This document shows positions 20,346 to 32,345 of a stretch of DNA of 64,000 nucleotides, piece after piece. The translations under genes and the position numbers were made by a program. Location of the stretch: assembly GCA_047967505.1 (NCBI GenBank), contig CM106538.1, one strand, 5' to 3'. This stretch comes from Dipteris shenzhenensis (Eukaryota > Polypodiophyta > Polypodiopsida > Gleicheniales). Below the pieces are notes generated by a model. That model saw only the letters and a list, made by a program, of their open reading frames with translations. It was not told the DNA's origin and made no database searches. The first letter of the stretch is position 1. Each line of letters starts with the position of its first letter.

Positions 20346-23080
20346 TGGGGAGCCCACAAAGGTGGGTCAAAGAGGCTCCACTCTATGATTTTGACTAGTT
20401 CCACAAGCTACTTCTTCATTGGTGGGGCTTGACTTGTTGAACTGCAAGCATATCCATGACTCATAGGCTTATGTCATAGAGGCTAAATATATGAGAAATA
20501 GAGGGGGAAATCCTCACACATACACAAGACCAAGGAGCATCTCTCCTATTTCCCTTACCCTTAAAGACAAGTTAACAAGACACCTTTATGATGTGAAGTT
20601 TCTTTATAGCTCCCTCTCATTTATCCTTTTACATTATCTCATGCACCATGAGAATAACTTCACAATTATGCTCTTCCAAGGGGGGTGGGCGGGGGTGTTG
20701 GTCAAAGTGGGGACCCATCCCTCAATTATAATTTTGTACCTACTTGGAAGATATTAATACTCTTACCTATCAACCTATTGACTCACACCTTTTAGTTATA
20801 GCTACCTTCTTACTCTTGCTAATATGTTACTCATATATTACAGATTTCCATGTCCTGATTCTAGTCCACCTCATCACTCATCATTCACTTGGCTCTGCGC
20901 CAAGTCTCTTGATGAGATACATACAAATTACCTCGAGGGATTCACCAAAATACAGGTAAGTTATCCCTTGGGTTTAGATGAAGGGGTTTTTGAAATCAAT
21001 CTTCCAAGGTAAATTGATAGAGATTACAAAAGATCTTAAGTTTGGAATACAAGGGGCCTACACCAATTTCCAACGTGCAATATAGACAACCACCCTCAAA
21101 AAACATTTTCAAACTTTTTATGGCATATTTTTTTAGGGCAAACAATAAAAAAGTAAATAATTTGCTTCAAAGACATGTTTTCATAAAAGGGGGCTCCTAT
21201 ACATTCTCAACATTCATGATCGTGAATAAGTTTTAAATGACTTCATGCACAGTGCCCTACCCTACCAATTCCAATGTGCAATATAGAAAACCACATAACT
21301 CACAAGACGTGTCCAAACTATGTATTGTATATTCCTTTAGTGTAAACATTGAACTTCTTTTGCACATTATAAGAAGACACCAAAAAATCCTCTTAAAGTG
21401 AATACTTATTTTTATCTCCAAACTCTTATGATGATATAAATGTATGCATATAAATTCTAAAATTATACTAGTAAATGAAAACCATGAGCACAGCAATCTG
21501 CATAACATTTAATCATTCATACTTGCTACCCAAGTGTAGGAGAAATAACGTGCGTATAGATTATCACTCAAATATTACCAGCAAGACCCTATTTTCTACA
21601 TGCATATTCACATTCTTTAGCATGCCACTATACAAGAATTATAAAATTTGTTTTTCAACTTTCAAGTGTCATCAAAACTAATCATGCATATAAAATATTG
21701 GTTTAAATTTTATATTCCATGAACATTTATACATGTGTTTATGGTTCCTTAGTGCATCATAAACATTAACAATCACAAAAATTTTGCTCAAAACCCCTAT
21801 TAAATCAAAGAGTGGATGTAATTTTTATTCTAAAGTTAAGATGCCCATACCTTTGGTTCCATAGTTGAGAGTCTATATGTGTAATCACATATACTCTCTA
21901 ACCAAGAATTGTGACCACCAACCTATAAAAAATGTGATCTTTGAATCCATGTCCAATTATATCTTTTTTATTGAATAAGAGAACTTTCTTCTCATCAAAG
22001 AGAACTCAAGTCAGCTGATCAGCACATTATATGATTCAATTTGATAGTAGATTCATGGTAATTCTCATACATAAAGAATATCACAAATGGATTTATCTTA
22101 CCATTCAAAAGCTAGGCTGATACATCTCGAATTCCTTTGGTTGTAAGTGGACGATTATCTCCTAGAAGAACATCTGGAGCCCTATTGACTTGATCAAGTG
22201 TCTTGAACTAATCATGTCTACAATACATGTGTTATGAAGCACCTGAGTGCACTCTCCACAAATTTCAATCAATTGTATTTGAAACACTAAAAGATGTGCA
22301 TAAGTTGATGTCCTCGAGATGTTTAAGGTCTCTACATTAGCTATCTATGGCAATCGGCATCCTTATCATCTCACAATCCATGTTGAATGAGGCATCACCT
22401 CAAGATTCCTATGGTTTAAGTGGCAAGGCTACAAATCTAGCCACTGCCATGGGGTAAGAATATATTGCCCTAGATTTCACAAGATACTAGACCAAATCGG
22501 GTGAAAATATCTACTACCAAGAGGTGGAAAACAAAGAACTTAGAGAAAAGGTGGTGGAAATCTTGGAAGGAGACACCACATGAAGAAGCTTGGAGTGAGG
22601 CACTATGAGATAAGAAAGTACAAGAGCTCCATTTTCTTGGTTAATGAAAGAGACAATGAAGGAATTGAAAGATAGCCCTTTTCCTCCTTGGAAGAGTCAT
22701 CTAAAATAGCTCTAGTTTCCTTTCTTGACGACATTAACTTAAGCATAGTCAATGCAAGTCGATAACTATCATGAGCAAAGACATGCAACTTATAAGTTGA
22801 GAAGAGGAGAACCATCTTTCATACCAAAGTGATTCATTAACCTTGGGGTGGTAACAATTTTTGAAATTGTTTATAATGAAAAGATCTATAATCAATCCTC
22901 AACCTTCTTGTTTGAATCAATTAAATCTTTATTTAATAGCGAAATTGAGGTGTATTCAAGCTTACTTCCATTTTGTGTTTAAATTGGTTGTGTTTGGGAT
23001 GGGGAGTTTGTACAATTTAAAAATAAAAATAAAAATAGGGAATTAATGTAAATTAAAATTAAAATTTTTGTATTCCCTCT
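20346..23080. other. Long AT-rich stretch without recognised gene
   Basis: Only short open frames occur on both strands and none shows a known motif. The phrase CCAATTTCCAACGTGCAATATAGA.. near 21,070 recurs as CCAATTCCAATGTGCAATAT near 21,268, so some ancient repetition is present. A G-rich spot (about 20,680-20,715) has several G runs. Confidence 0.5.
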
Positions 23081-23101
23081 ATGTATGTGTGTGTGTGTGT
23101 A
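23081..23101. repeat. (TG)n microsatellite
   Basis: A TATG run turning into a (GT)n run of about eight units. Confidence 0.85.
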
Positions 23102-23312
23102 AAAGAAAAGGCATGTAGGTGCGTTTTGAGAAAAAGAGAAAGAGTGGAAGCACGTTAACCCACTCAAAAAAGCATTTCCATGAAAAATTCTAAGAAGCAC
23201 AATTGAATAGCACGTTTTGGCTTTGTTTGTAAGTGAGCATAATGTTAATTGGCAGTTACACTCAGCCCATACGTGGAGTTTCTCTATCTTTTGAATTTGA
23301 ATTGCAGTTACA

Positions 23313-23467
<155 letters not shown>

Positions 23468-23477
23468 TCACTCTCAC

Positions 23478-23720
23478 ATGCACAGAGGTGTAGTCTTCAT
23501 CCTACCTGCTCCATCACCAGCTCTCTCTCTAACAGAGGTGCAATATTCCTCCTGCTTCTTCCATCACCAGAAATTGTTGTCCTCCCTCTCACTCACTCTA
23601 CTGTTGCTACTGTAGGTGACATTGCAGTGTCTAGACTACCTCTCTCTCACACACACTCACACACAGGTGCAAGCTTCCTCCTGCCTACTCCATCACCAAG
23701 AATCCTTGTTGAGTCGGTGT
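23478..23720 (+). repeat. Three diverged copies of an ACAGAGGTG..CCATCACCA unit
   Basis: ACAGAGGTGTAGTCTTCATC..CTGCTCCATCACCAG (about 23,481), AACAGAGGTGCAATATTCC..CTTCCATCACCAG (about 23,530) and ACACAGGTGCAAGCTTCC..CTACTCCATCACCA (about 23,663) are homologous. Each is preceded by CT- or CA-rich sequence. Confidence 0.75.
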
Positions 23721-24122
23721 ATTCTCTAGTGTGGACTCACTCTCTCTCCAACTACATGAATCATTTTAGACTACATTAAAGGGGCTACTGCAATCTTGTC
23801 AAGACCTGCTTGCAATCAAGCTTTCTTGAAGCTTTGGTAAGTATGCTCACCATAGTCACCAGATCTTGCTACTTCAACTTGCTCTTTTTTTAAAACACTT
23901 CGAGTTATGGATTTGATGTAGAAAGTTGTATGGATTCTTGGTTTATATTGTTGATTGTTCAAAGCGTTGCTTAGTTCCACATTTTTGTATGTGTGCTACA
24001 TAGAATATTCCATTACTCATAGTCTTGAAGTCTTTGTCTCCTCTTCACTATGTTGGGCATCTTCATCTTTGTCTCCTCACTTGTCTTGTTGTCTAAAGTC
24101 CCAATCCTCACTCAATCCTCAT

Positions 24123-24489
24123 GGCACATGAAAAGAAACCCCCAATCTAGCCATAATGACAAATTGCCTATGTTGCATGCTAGCCTTTGATGAAATTATA
24201 GATCTTTCCAAGTACACTTCAGCAGCCAGGGGAACAGGATAAAGAGGATGAGAGGATTACAAAGAATATTACTATCTCCTAAGTGTACATGATATCTATA
24301 ATTTCATGGAAGCTTGTGTTGTGTGCTAGCCTTTGATGAAATTATAGATCTTTCCAAGTACACTTCGGCAGCCAGTAGAACAAGATGAAAAGGAAGAGAG
24401 GATTACAAAGAATATTGCTCTCTCTTAAGTGTATGGGAGATATCTATAATTTCATGGAAGGCTATACAGTGGGTTTCTTTTCATGTGCT
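24123..24489. ncRNA. Nested foldback, candidate miRNA-like precursor or MITE
   Basis: Outer arms pair: GGCACATGAAAAGAAACCC (from 24,123) with its complement GGGTTTCTTTTCATGTGC (to about 24,489), and TAGCC with GGCTA. Inside lie two tandem copies of a stem whose left arm begins TTTGATGAAATTATAGATC (24,186 and 24,334). The right arms contain ATATCTATAATTTCATGGAA (24,292-24,311 and 24,440-24,459). Each inner stem is about 30 bp with few mismatches and has a loop of about 60-70 nt. A tandem duplication of arm-loop-arm inside one original hairpin explains the layout. The near-perfect stems would fit a young MIR gene, a siRNA-producing inverted repeat or a MITE. No known miRNA was recognised, and the transcribed strand cannot be told. 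Confidence 0.55.
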
Positions 24490-24734
24490 AAAGATGTGGA
24501 CTGTCATATGCTAGTTAATGCTAGTTAGGACCTGAAGTATGATGCTAGGGACTTGCTTTTGAAGTCCTTGAAAATAATTGTCATATAAAAATCTTTTTGC
24601 CCAAGTTCTACCCTCTCCAAGTTATTTATCTTTACATCATTCAAAGTCACAACTAAAAAAGGCTATTCGATTAGCTTGACTGAGTAATTGACAGTGGGAA
24701 CAATGAAATCTAAGGCCTTTTGAGGTAGGACTTG

Positions 24735-24955
24735 TGGGCTGAATAGCACAAATAGTGTGCTATAGAGCATACATGGTGCACATAGCTCCACATCTATGTG
24801 TGCACTCAAATTGTGCACTATGTAGCAAATTTTGTGGGGTGTATAGCCTTGTATAGCAGAGATAGTGTTGTATAGTGCATACATGTTGTGCCCCATCTTT
24901 GTGTATTGAAATTGTCTGCTATGTTGCTGTAGTGTGCCACATAACATATGCACAT
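24735..24955 (+). repeat. Two diverged copies of an about 105-bp repeat
   Basis: GGGCTGAATAGCACAAATAG..GCATACATGGTGCAC..ATCTATGTGTGCACTCAAATTG and GGGTGTATAGCCTTGTATAG..GCATACATGTTGTGC..ATCTTTGTGTATTGAAATTG follow each other directly and share the same order of words. Confidence 0.65.
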
Positions 24956-24999
24956 TAACTGTTCAGAGCATTGCTTAGTTCCGAGCCTGCACTGAATCG

Positions 25000-25760
25000 T
25001 AGGTTTTGCATTTACAGCAGTTGAGCTACCAACAAGTTGAGCCAATGCAAGGCAACATGGGAAGATCCATTGAACCAACAGTATGGGACAATGTCATAAG
25101 GGATTATGAATCTAGAAAGAAAAGAGAGCCACGCACAAGAGACAAATGCAGGAGGGAGGTTACTATACATAGAATTGATGACTTGCAGAAGTGAAGGATT
25201 GTTAACAAAACTGTGAAAATTTTTGATAGCATGATAGCTGGCATGGGTGCAAAACTCAGGACTGAACTTTTCAATTCAATATTGCAACATCCTTGGGTCT
25301 AATTGCTTCATGACCTTTCATCAAGAGAAAAAGGTGAGGTTCAAGCATGCCTCACTAACAATGTTCGCAGTACAGTGGCCATTATAAAGCAACCAGCTTC
25401 CAAAGATGAGTTGTTTTTTAAGAAAAGTGCATTGACTATGCTAATGAACTCCAGTCAGTGCATTCCCTCAGAAAAGGTCTCAAGAGTACTTCAAGTTCCT
25501 AGGCATAGCTTGTATGAGGCAAGATCCAGAGTCTATGCACGGGCTGATGATAGTGGAAGCAACACCACACTAGCCCAATTAGTGATGAAATAAAGGAGCT
25601 TGTATAATCATTTTGGGAGGCCGAGATGCGTGTTTCCCGCAATAATAAGGACATGTGCCGATAAAGAGTTGGTAGAAATATTTACATCAAGCACCCAATG
25701 CACCTTCTCGAGGAGCCTCAAGTGCTACCCTACTAAAGTGCATGATTGATAGTGCCTACT
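25000..25760 (+). pseudogene. DDE-like transposase-related gene, decayed copy 2 (N-terminal part)
   Basis: The frame reads QQLSYQQVEPMQG, then a basic segment (SRKKREPRTRDKCRREV). Next come helices including LLHDLSSREKGEVQACL, KVSRVLQVPRHSLYEARSR, and after a stop FWEAEMRVSRNNKDMC, then IYIKHPMHLLEEPQ. The stretch from the VLQVPRHSL helix through FWE.E.RVS.N.K aligns collinearly with 6.83-7.06 kb of the copy at 6.65-8.98 kb (FLDIAPRTL, FWEEHCRVSP, KKAVRKRV, YIEHGACFLE). The first 500 bp give an N-terminus poorly preserved in the other copy. In-frame stops occur after DDLQK, HPWV and LVMK. The gene ends where the Copia LTR begins, so everything downstream of the first motif block is missing. 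Confidence 0.6.
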
Positions 25761-25799
25761 CTGCAACTTACCACTGACATGATAGTTACAGTATGATAT

Positions 25800-26066
25800 G
25801 TTGATTTCCACTGTCATATGTTATTAACCAAAATCATGGGATGGTTTCCTTGTTGCGAGATCACGCTCAACATCATGTGATCATATGTGCATAGCACTAA
25901 CCCAATAGAGTGCTATAAAGGAAAGGGTTAGATGCGCTAGCCCTAACCCTAAATGGGTTTGTATATATTCTACATTTTCAACTAAATCTAGTGTATAGTT
26001 AGTCATTTGTGGTGTGCCCTCTCTCCTCATCTCCACTCTTCTCCTCTCCCCTCTTCAGATTTGTCA
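25800..26066 (+). mobile_element. Copia 5' LTR
   Basis: The right border is well supported: it ends in TTTGTCA directly before a primer-binding site. The left border is set at a TG (TGTTGATTTCC) by inference only. Inside, TATATA at 25,962-25,967 is a plausible promoter about 100 bp before the LTR end. A short telomere-like CCCTAACCCTAAA is also present by chance. Confidence 0.6.
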
Positions 26067-26078
26067 TGGTATCAGATC
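26067..26078 (+). promoter_or_regulatory. Primer-binding site for initiator Met-tRNA
   Basis: TGGTATCAGATC differs by one base from the canonical TGGTATCAGAGC, which pairs with the 3' end of plant initiator tRNA-Met and starts minus-strand synthesis in many Copia elements. It follows the LTR end immediately. Confidence 0.8.
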
Positions 26079-26079
26079 T

Positions 26080-28198
26080 CCCTTGCCTTTTGTTGTTGAG
26101 GCATTGTGACCCTTGAGAGCGTGAGAGTGATTGAGAGATTGAGAGCTTCTCACATGTTCTTGTGAGAGTTCACTTCCGTAGAGAAAAGTTTCTGTTCATT
26201 GCATTGAGAGAAAATTTTCGTCCATTTGATTGAAAGAGATTTCTGTTCATTTCTTGAGATTTCCTTATGAGGATTTCAATTCATTCTTTGAGACATTGTT
26301 ATTGTGAGAGAGAGATTTCTTCTTCCTGAGTGAGAGAGGATTTCCATTAAGAGTTCTTTGAGAGATTTCTTGCTTCAAATATTTCCGTTGAGAGAAAGAT
26401 TCAGGTAATCATTGGATCTTAGTGGATCTTGAGAGAGAGAAAGAGAGAGATAATTCATTAGAGAGGTCGCAATGAATTAGAGAGTGAGACCCTCAACTAA
26501 GCTTCTGTCTACCTCGACCCAACCTCTACAACAGCAATAGCCTTCTACCACGACCTAAGGCGAGCCTTCTACAATGAGCCGCCTCTCCAAACGCCTCTCC
26601 AAGATCAGCTTATGGGCAACGGTAGCTTAGGCTTCACGGGCTAACAAGTAGCCCTCCATTAAGCTCCTACACGACCTCAAAGACCTGATGCAATGACCTA
26701 ATGAATAGAGCCCTCCACGGCTACCATAGCCTATGACTCGACTACTCCAACAAGCTCCCTTCAATGGGCGCTTCTCCATCAAAGGGCAACATCACACCGC
26801 TCCAAGCCTCTCAACGTGTCCTATCAATACGACAAGGTCCACAATGCCCTACTTCAACAACCCGCTCCTTAGCCGAGAACAGAAGCCTCATAGCACCAAC
26901 AGCCTTGTCTATGTCGAGACGCCTTACATCCTCACCAACCAACGCTCCTATTCTCTCTATGACCAAGCACTCCCAAAACGGCCTCCTCACAATGATCTCC
27001 TGGGGATGTGACAGCTCCAAATGCACAGCTCTAGAGTTCAAACGGGGCAACTCTCCATCGATGCCCATGCTCAGAGCCTCTCCGTCGACCATCACCCTTC
27101 TCTGAGAGAGAAACTGCCATGTGGCAGATAAGGCCACGTGGCACTCCACAAACCACACCCAATTCTTTGGTCACATTAACCTAGGTATGGTTTACAGTGG
27201 ATAGGGTTGGTCACTTTAACCCCGACTCAGGCTAACCTCTAGTTGAGTCACTAGAGTAAGGTTTGGTTAAGAATTTGACACGTGGCAACCGACTGCCATG
27301 TCATCTCATCTGCCACCTCAACAGACACATGGCACCCTTATCTTTCACCTCAGCAAGTCAAAGTCAAAGTGCCCAATCATCCTTTGACCAGTCAAACTAC
27401 CACATGGCACTCTGACCCCTTGCTTGGCACAATTACCCCTTCATTGGCACACTTGGCACTTTGCATGTGAAAGATCCAGGAAGAATTTGAGAGTGCTATA
27501 AAAAGCTGAAACGATCCATTTTTTGTGCTCTATGTGCTTGTCACATCATGCACACATTTTGGCACAGTATCACTCACTTTTATGCCTCACCAACAAATCC
27601 ACTTCCTACACGCACATCAGCCTCTACATCGATGCATCTGACCCAGCACATAAAAAGAACCAAAGAAAAGAAATTATTTGCTGTTCTTTCATTGATCGAT
27701 GGTTGGTATAGATTTAGATCAGAGTAGACTAGATCGCCATAGAGGGGATGCTTTGAATTTCCCCAAGTTGCCAATCTAAGCCATGCCCAAAATTCTAGAC
27801 TAGTTCCTACTCGGAGTCAATCCCTATGCTCACATACGGTTTCACATCATCACATTACCTAAAACCTGATGTTCATTAGTTTAGTGAGCAGACTTCAAAG
27901 TGTTCAGAGGCATTGGTGATTGTTCAGTGGGTAGATAGCATATGATTTGATTTCACACACAAATGCTATCATTGTAAAGCCTACTTGGCTATTTCATGGC
28001 ATTGTGCACATCATTTCAGCCTTGTAAAGTCTCTTGGCTATTCTTGGCATTATTTGCTACAAGTCTTATAATACAGATTGGATTATATATTGTAGTTCTA
28101 CCTTCACTGACACTTCAAATTTCACTTGCTACAATCAATGTTTTGCATTTTATTCAGACAGTGTTTTTTCATGACACTTTAAGTACATTTCTTGCACC
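26080..28198 (+). other. Unusually long leader between PBS and Copia gag
   Basis: The first 400 bp are GAGAG-rich. From 26,500 to 27,480 the base use changes to C-rich, with many CCTC, CTACG and GGCAC words, and frames open in several directions without a recognised motif. TATAAAAA at 27,497-27,504 could be a TATA box of a second LTR or inserted element. A direct 2.1-kb leader is longer than usual for Copia, so an insertion is likely. Confidence 0.4.
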
Positions 28199-31100
28199 AT
28201 GTCTACGACTAGCAACCTCAATCTGGAGGCATCTACTAAGCTAGACAACTCCAATTACGACCCATGGAAATACTAGATGGAGACCATTCTTGTACTTCAA
28301 GACATATGGGAGTATGTCGATGGATCTACACCTAGACCATTGGACGATCCAGTCAGCAGTAACTCTACTCCATTTGTTGTCATAGCACCAACAATAGATC
28401 TACAGCTACACAAATAGTTTCTGCACTTGTAGGAGATCCTGCCATTGCCTGAGCACAGGTAGAATGGGATAAGAAAGATAAGTATGCATATCATCTGATC
28501 AAGTAGAATGTGCAAGATTTCATGCTAGGACAACTCAACACCATCAAGACATCGAAAGAAGCACAGGATATGTTCGCAGCTCTCTACGAGTCCAAGAACA
28601 CTTTCAAGATTCTCACACTAAGAAACCAAATCAACCAGAGTTTTCGCAACAGCAGCAAAACCAGTCATGCTTACGTGCTCAAAATCAAAGACTACAACAA
28701 TCAACTTGTAGCAGTAGGAGAGACCATGAGCCTTGCAAAAATGGTTCAAGTCATCCTGAATGGACTAGGAGAGGGATACAAGAATCTAGCCTAGAGTATT
28801 ACCATCCAACAGCAAATTCCAACACTAGAAGAACTTCAATCAGTCTTACTTGGTGAAGAACTCAGGAATCAAGCCGTTCATGCACGCAAAGGTCATTCTA
28901 ATGATCAGGCATTCATAACTTCAGACAAAAGTAGAGGCAGAGGCAGAGGCAGATCATTCCAGCGAAGTAGTCATCATCAGCAACAAAGTCATTAGCAAAG
29001 TCAACATCAGCATCATCATCAGCATCATCCTCAACAACATCAGATTCAGCAAATTGAAAATCATTCCAACCGAGGAAGATTCCAAGGACGTGGGAATGCA
29101 TCCACCAATGTGTCAAACATCCAGTCTAACTACTATCATAAGTTTGGACACTATGAAAGAGATTGCCGTAAGAAGCAGTATGACCAAGGCGGTCAATCCA
29201 GTAGCAATCAAGGGAATTTTTGCGAAAGAGGAAATCATCGTGGTGGACATTCTAGTCACAGTCATTTTGCAAATGAACATGGGAATATGTTTCTTGCAAA
29301 CTCCTTGCAAATGAGGAAATGCAGAAGATTGATACATTGTACCTAGAACTGATTACAATCCAAAAGAGGATCTCAGCTATCAAGTCGACCAAGTAGAACA
29401 AGATCCTTGGTATATCGATAGCAGTGCATCATCTCGCATGACAAATCATCAGGAATGGTTCACAGAGTTGAAACCATTAGAAGGTCAAAAGAATGTCATC
29501 TACACATCAGATAATACACTGAATCCAGTTCAAGGGATAGGCATTATCCCTATGAAAAATTTCATTGGTACAAAAGGATTGGTGAAAGATGTACTCTACA
29601 TTCCGAAACTCAACAAGAACCTCTTGTCAGTAGGGCAAATGATGGAACACAACTACCGAGTCATCTTCGATAGAGATGAATGCACTATCAGAGACAAATC
29701 TAGAAGATTTCAGCTAATAGGAAAAGGTGTCAAGGAAGTACGCTTGTACCAAATGCTAGCTGCAGTACCAGATTTTCATGTCATGTCAGCTCAACCACAA
29801 TAGATGCCACTATCCGCAAAATGGCACAAGAGATATGGACATGTCAATTTCAAAAGCTTGCTAGATCTCAGGAATTAGAATATGGTAATCAGGATTCCAA
29901 AGCTACAGTTTCTTGGAACAATTTGTGAAGCATGCTGCTTCAGCAAACAAAAGAGAACCAATTTTGGCAGAAGCATCTCTCGAGCACGAGGTATTCTTAA
30001 TTTGATACATACAAATGTATGGGGTTATGACCAGACCCGTAGCATCAATAGTTCACTTTACTACTTGACTTTCATCGACAACTACAACAGATATTGTTGG
30101 GTCTACTTTCTAAAAGAGAAATCTAAAGTGTTTTCCTGATTTCAATAATTCAAAGCCATGGTAGAAAACCAAACAGGCAAAAAGATCAAAGTCATGAGAT
30201 CAGATAGAGGAGATGAATACATGTCTTCAGCATTCATGACCTTTGGAAGAAGTCACGGCATTTGAAGACAATTCACTTGTGTAGATACTCCTCAGCAAAA
30301 TGCAAGAGCTGAAAGAAGAATGGTACTTTAGCAGACAATGCTAGAGCAATGCTTAGTGAGAAGCATCTTTCGAATCAGTATTGGGCAAAAAAAATAGCCA
30401 CTACAAACTATTTGCTTAATCAGATTCCTACCAAACCGATACAGGGTATGACACCTTATGAAGCATTCACTGGACATAAGCCACACATTGGGCATCTTCG
30501 CATATTTGGTTGCATAGCATATGCCTACATACATGATGGCCATCATACATGTGAAGTCATGCAAATGCATCATGGTTGGCTATAGTGAAGAAATCAAAGT
30601 AGTACAAGTTGTATTATCCCATCAACCGCAAGGTCATTATCTATAGAGATGTAATCTTTGAAGAGGAATCATAATGGAAAACCTCAAACACACAGGAGAT
30701 AGATTCACCGATTTCACAGTCATCTACAGAAGAGATTGATGAAGAAGAGCAAGAATTTCCAGAAACACTCTAAGTAAAGCCACAACAGCTCAGATGGTCT
30801 ACCAGGAAAAGCAGACCACTAGCCAGATTGACATATGCTCAGAAAGGCAAAGCAATTCAGGTTGAAACCACCAACTATGCTCTTATGACTACCATCATGG
30901 CTATAGAAGAGCCAGTGTACTTCGAAGATTCAATAAACAGGAAAGAAGGCCATAGCAAACAAATGGGTATACAAAGTGAAGTACAATCCAGATGGAAGTA
31001 TTCAAAGATACAAAGCCACACTAGTTTTCTGTATAGTTCTTGATATCACTAGCGACACTCAGTAGATGGAATGTGTACTAGCTCAATGTCAAGAATGCAT

Positions 31101-31560
31101 AAATCTCAATGGTTATCTAGACGAGGAAGTCTACATGCAACAACCAGCAGGTTATGTTGAGCCAAGAAAGGAGAATAAGGTTTGCCATCTTAAGAAAAGT
31201 TTCTATGGCTTAAATCAAGCACCTAGAAGTTGGTACAGTAGAATTGACAAATATTTTGCTGATTTGGGATACATGAAATCCAATGCAGATCATACTCTCT
31301 ACTACAAAGTTCAAGCGGAAGACATTACTATTGCACTTTTGTACGTAGATGATCTGATTGTAACCGGAATCAAGGATAGCTTCATCAAAAAACTAAAACA
31401 AGACTTACCTGCAGAGTTCGACATGAAAGATTTTGGACTTATGCACTATCGTCTTGGAGTTGAGTTTTGGATAGATTCAGACAGCACCTTCATGAGTTAG
31501 CTCAAGTATGTTGACTGTCTCCTGAAGAAGTTTCATATGGCAGATTGCAAGCTTGCAGCC
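28199..31560 (+). pseudogene. Copia gag-pol polyprotein, broken and 3'-truncated
   Basis: Gag starts at 28,199 (MSTTSNLNLEASTKLDNSNY) and includes the UBN2-type region (28,508-28,790) and an Arg/Gly and His/Gln-rich tail. Its zinc knuckle is damaged (YYHKFGHYERDC, first Cys and a CG pair lost). The protease has WYIDSSASSRMT (29,412) in place of DSGAS. GAG-pre-integrase (WHKRYGHVN) and the integrase core follow from 29,800 (HTNVWG with the catalytic Asp changed to Asn; RSDRGDEYM; AERRM). RT runs from 31,100 to 31,500 with VYMQQPAGYV, LNQAPRSWY and the catalytic YVDD at 31,342-31,353. RNase H and the 3' LTR are absent and the palindromic array follows. Many stops and frameshifts show it is dead. 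Confidence 0.9.
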
Positions 31561-31804
31561 AGCCACTCCCATGGAACCATGGACGATTTTTTCAACTTAG
31601 TTTCGTTAGGAAGCTAAATTTTAATATTGGCATCAAAAGTTTGTATGCCCTAATAAGAACAAATGTTTGAAACATTCGCTAGGATTTGAAACTTATATGC
31701 TTTCTCTATGCTTTAAAAAAATAAAGTTTCACTAAGATTTACATTTTCCCTTCAAAATTCAAAAGGAAAAATAGAAAAAAGTACTACATTCTACCAATAA
31801 AGAA

Positions 31805-32190
31805 GCTAGCAAGATTTGGATGCACGGCCAAATCCTTTGAGACCTTGGTGACTTCTTTCAAAGCACTAAGAAGATTTGGTTGTGGCGTTCTTTCAAACTT
31901 GGGGAGATTTGGTCGTGTGGCCAAATCTTGTAGGCTTCTTTCAAAGCACTAGGGTATGGAGAGTTTTGGCCGTGCAACCTCCTCTTGCATGCTTCTTTCA
32001 AATCACCAGGTTCTAGGAGATTTGGCCGTGTGGCCAAATCTTTCAAAGCATTAGGGTTTGGGAAGATTTTGCCACGCTGCCAAATGTTGCTAGCTTCTTT
32101 CAAATCATTAGGAAGATTTGGCCACATGGCCAAATCTTCTTTCAAATCACTAGGAAGATTTGGCCACATGGACAAATCTTCAAACGTTAA
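31805..32190 (-). repeat. Palindromic-unit array, left (inverted) arm
   Basis: About eight units of a GATTTGGCCxxxxGGCCAAATC palindrome are joined by spacers such as TAGCTTCTTTCAAATCACTA. The spacers are the reverse complement of those in the array at 33.9-34.9 kb (TTTGAAAGAAGCTA), so the two arrays face each other. Confidence 0.85.
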
Positions 32191-32194
32191 ATCT

Positions 32195-32345
32195 AAAAAT
32201 TGAAAATCCAAATTTTAAAATTTTAAATTTAAAGTTCAAAATTCAAAATTCAAAATTTAAATTAAAAAGTTCAAATTTGAAATTTCAAAATTCAAATTTC
32301 AAGTTTCAAGTTTCAAATTTTGAAATTCAAATCTAGAGATCCTAC
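32195..32345. repeat. AATTTTGAAATTC low-complexity block, left
   Basis: Runs of CAAAATTCAAAATTTAAA and TTTGAAATTTCAAA words make a self-complementary AT block. A matching block in inverted order lies at 33,775-33,905, extending the inverted relationship of the palindromic arrays inward. Confidence 0.75.

Noticed and set aside
25938-25953. Telomere-like CCCTAACCCTAAA
   Set aside because: Only two units, inside a retroelement LTR; far too short for an interstitial telomere array.
29438-29803. Copia protease frame as an intact host gene
   Set aside because: It is collinear with gag, integrase and RT of the same Copia element and has an altered catalytic motif.
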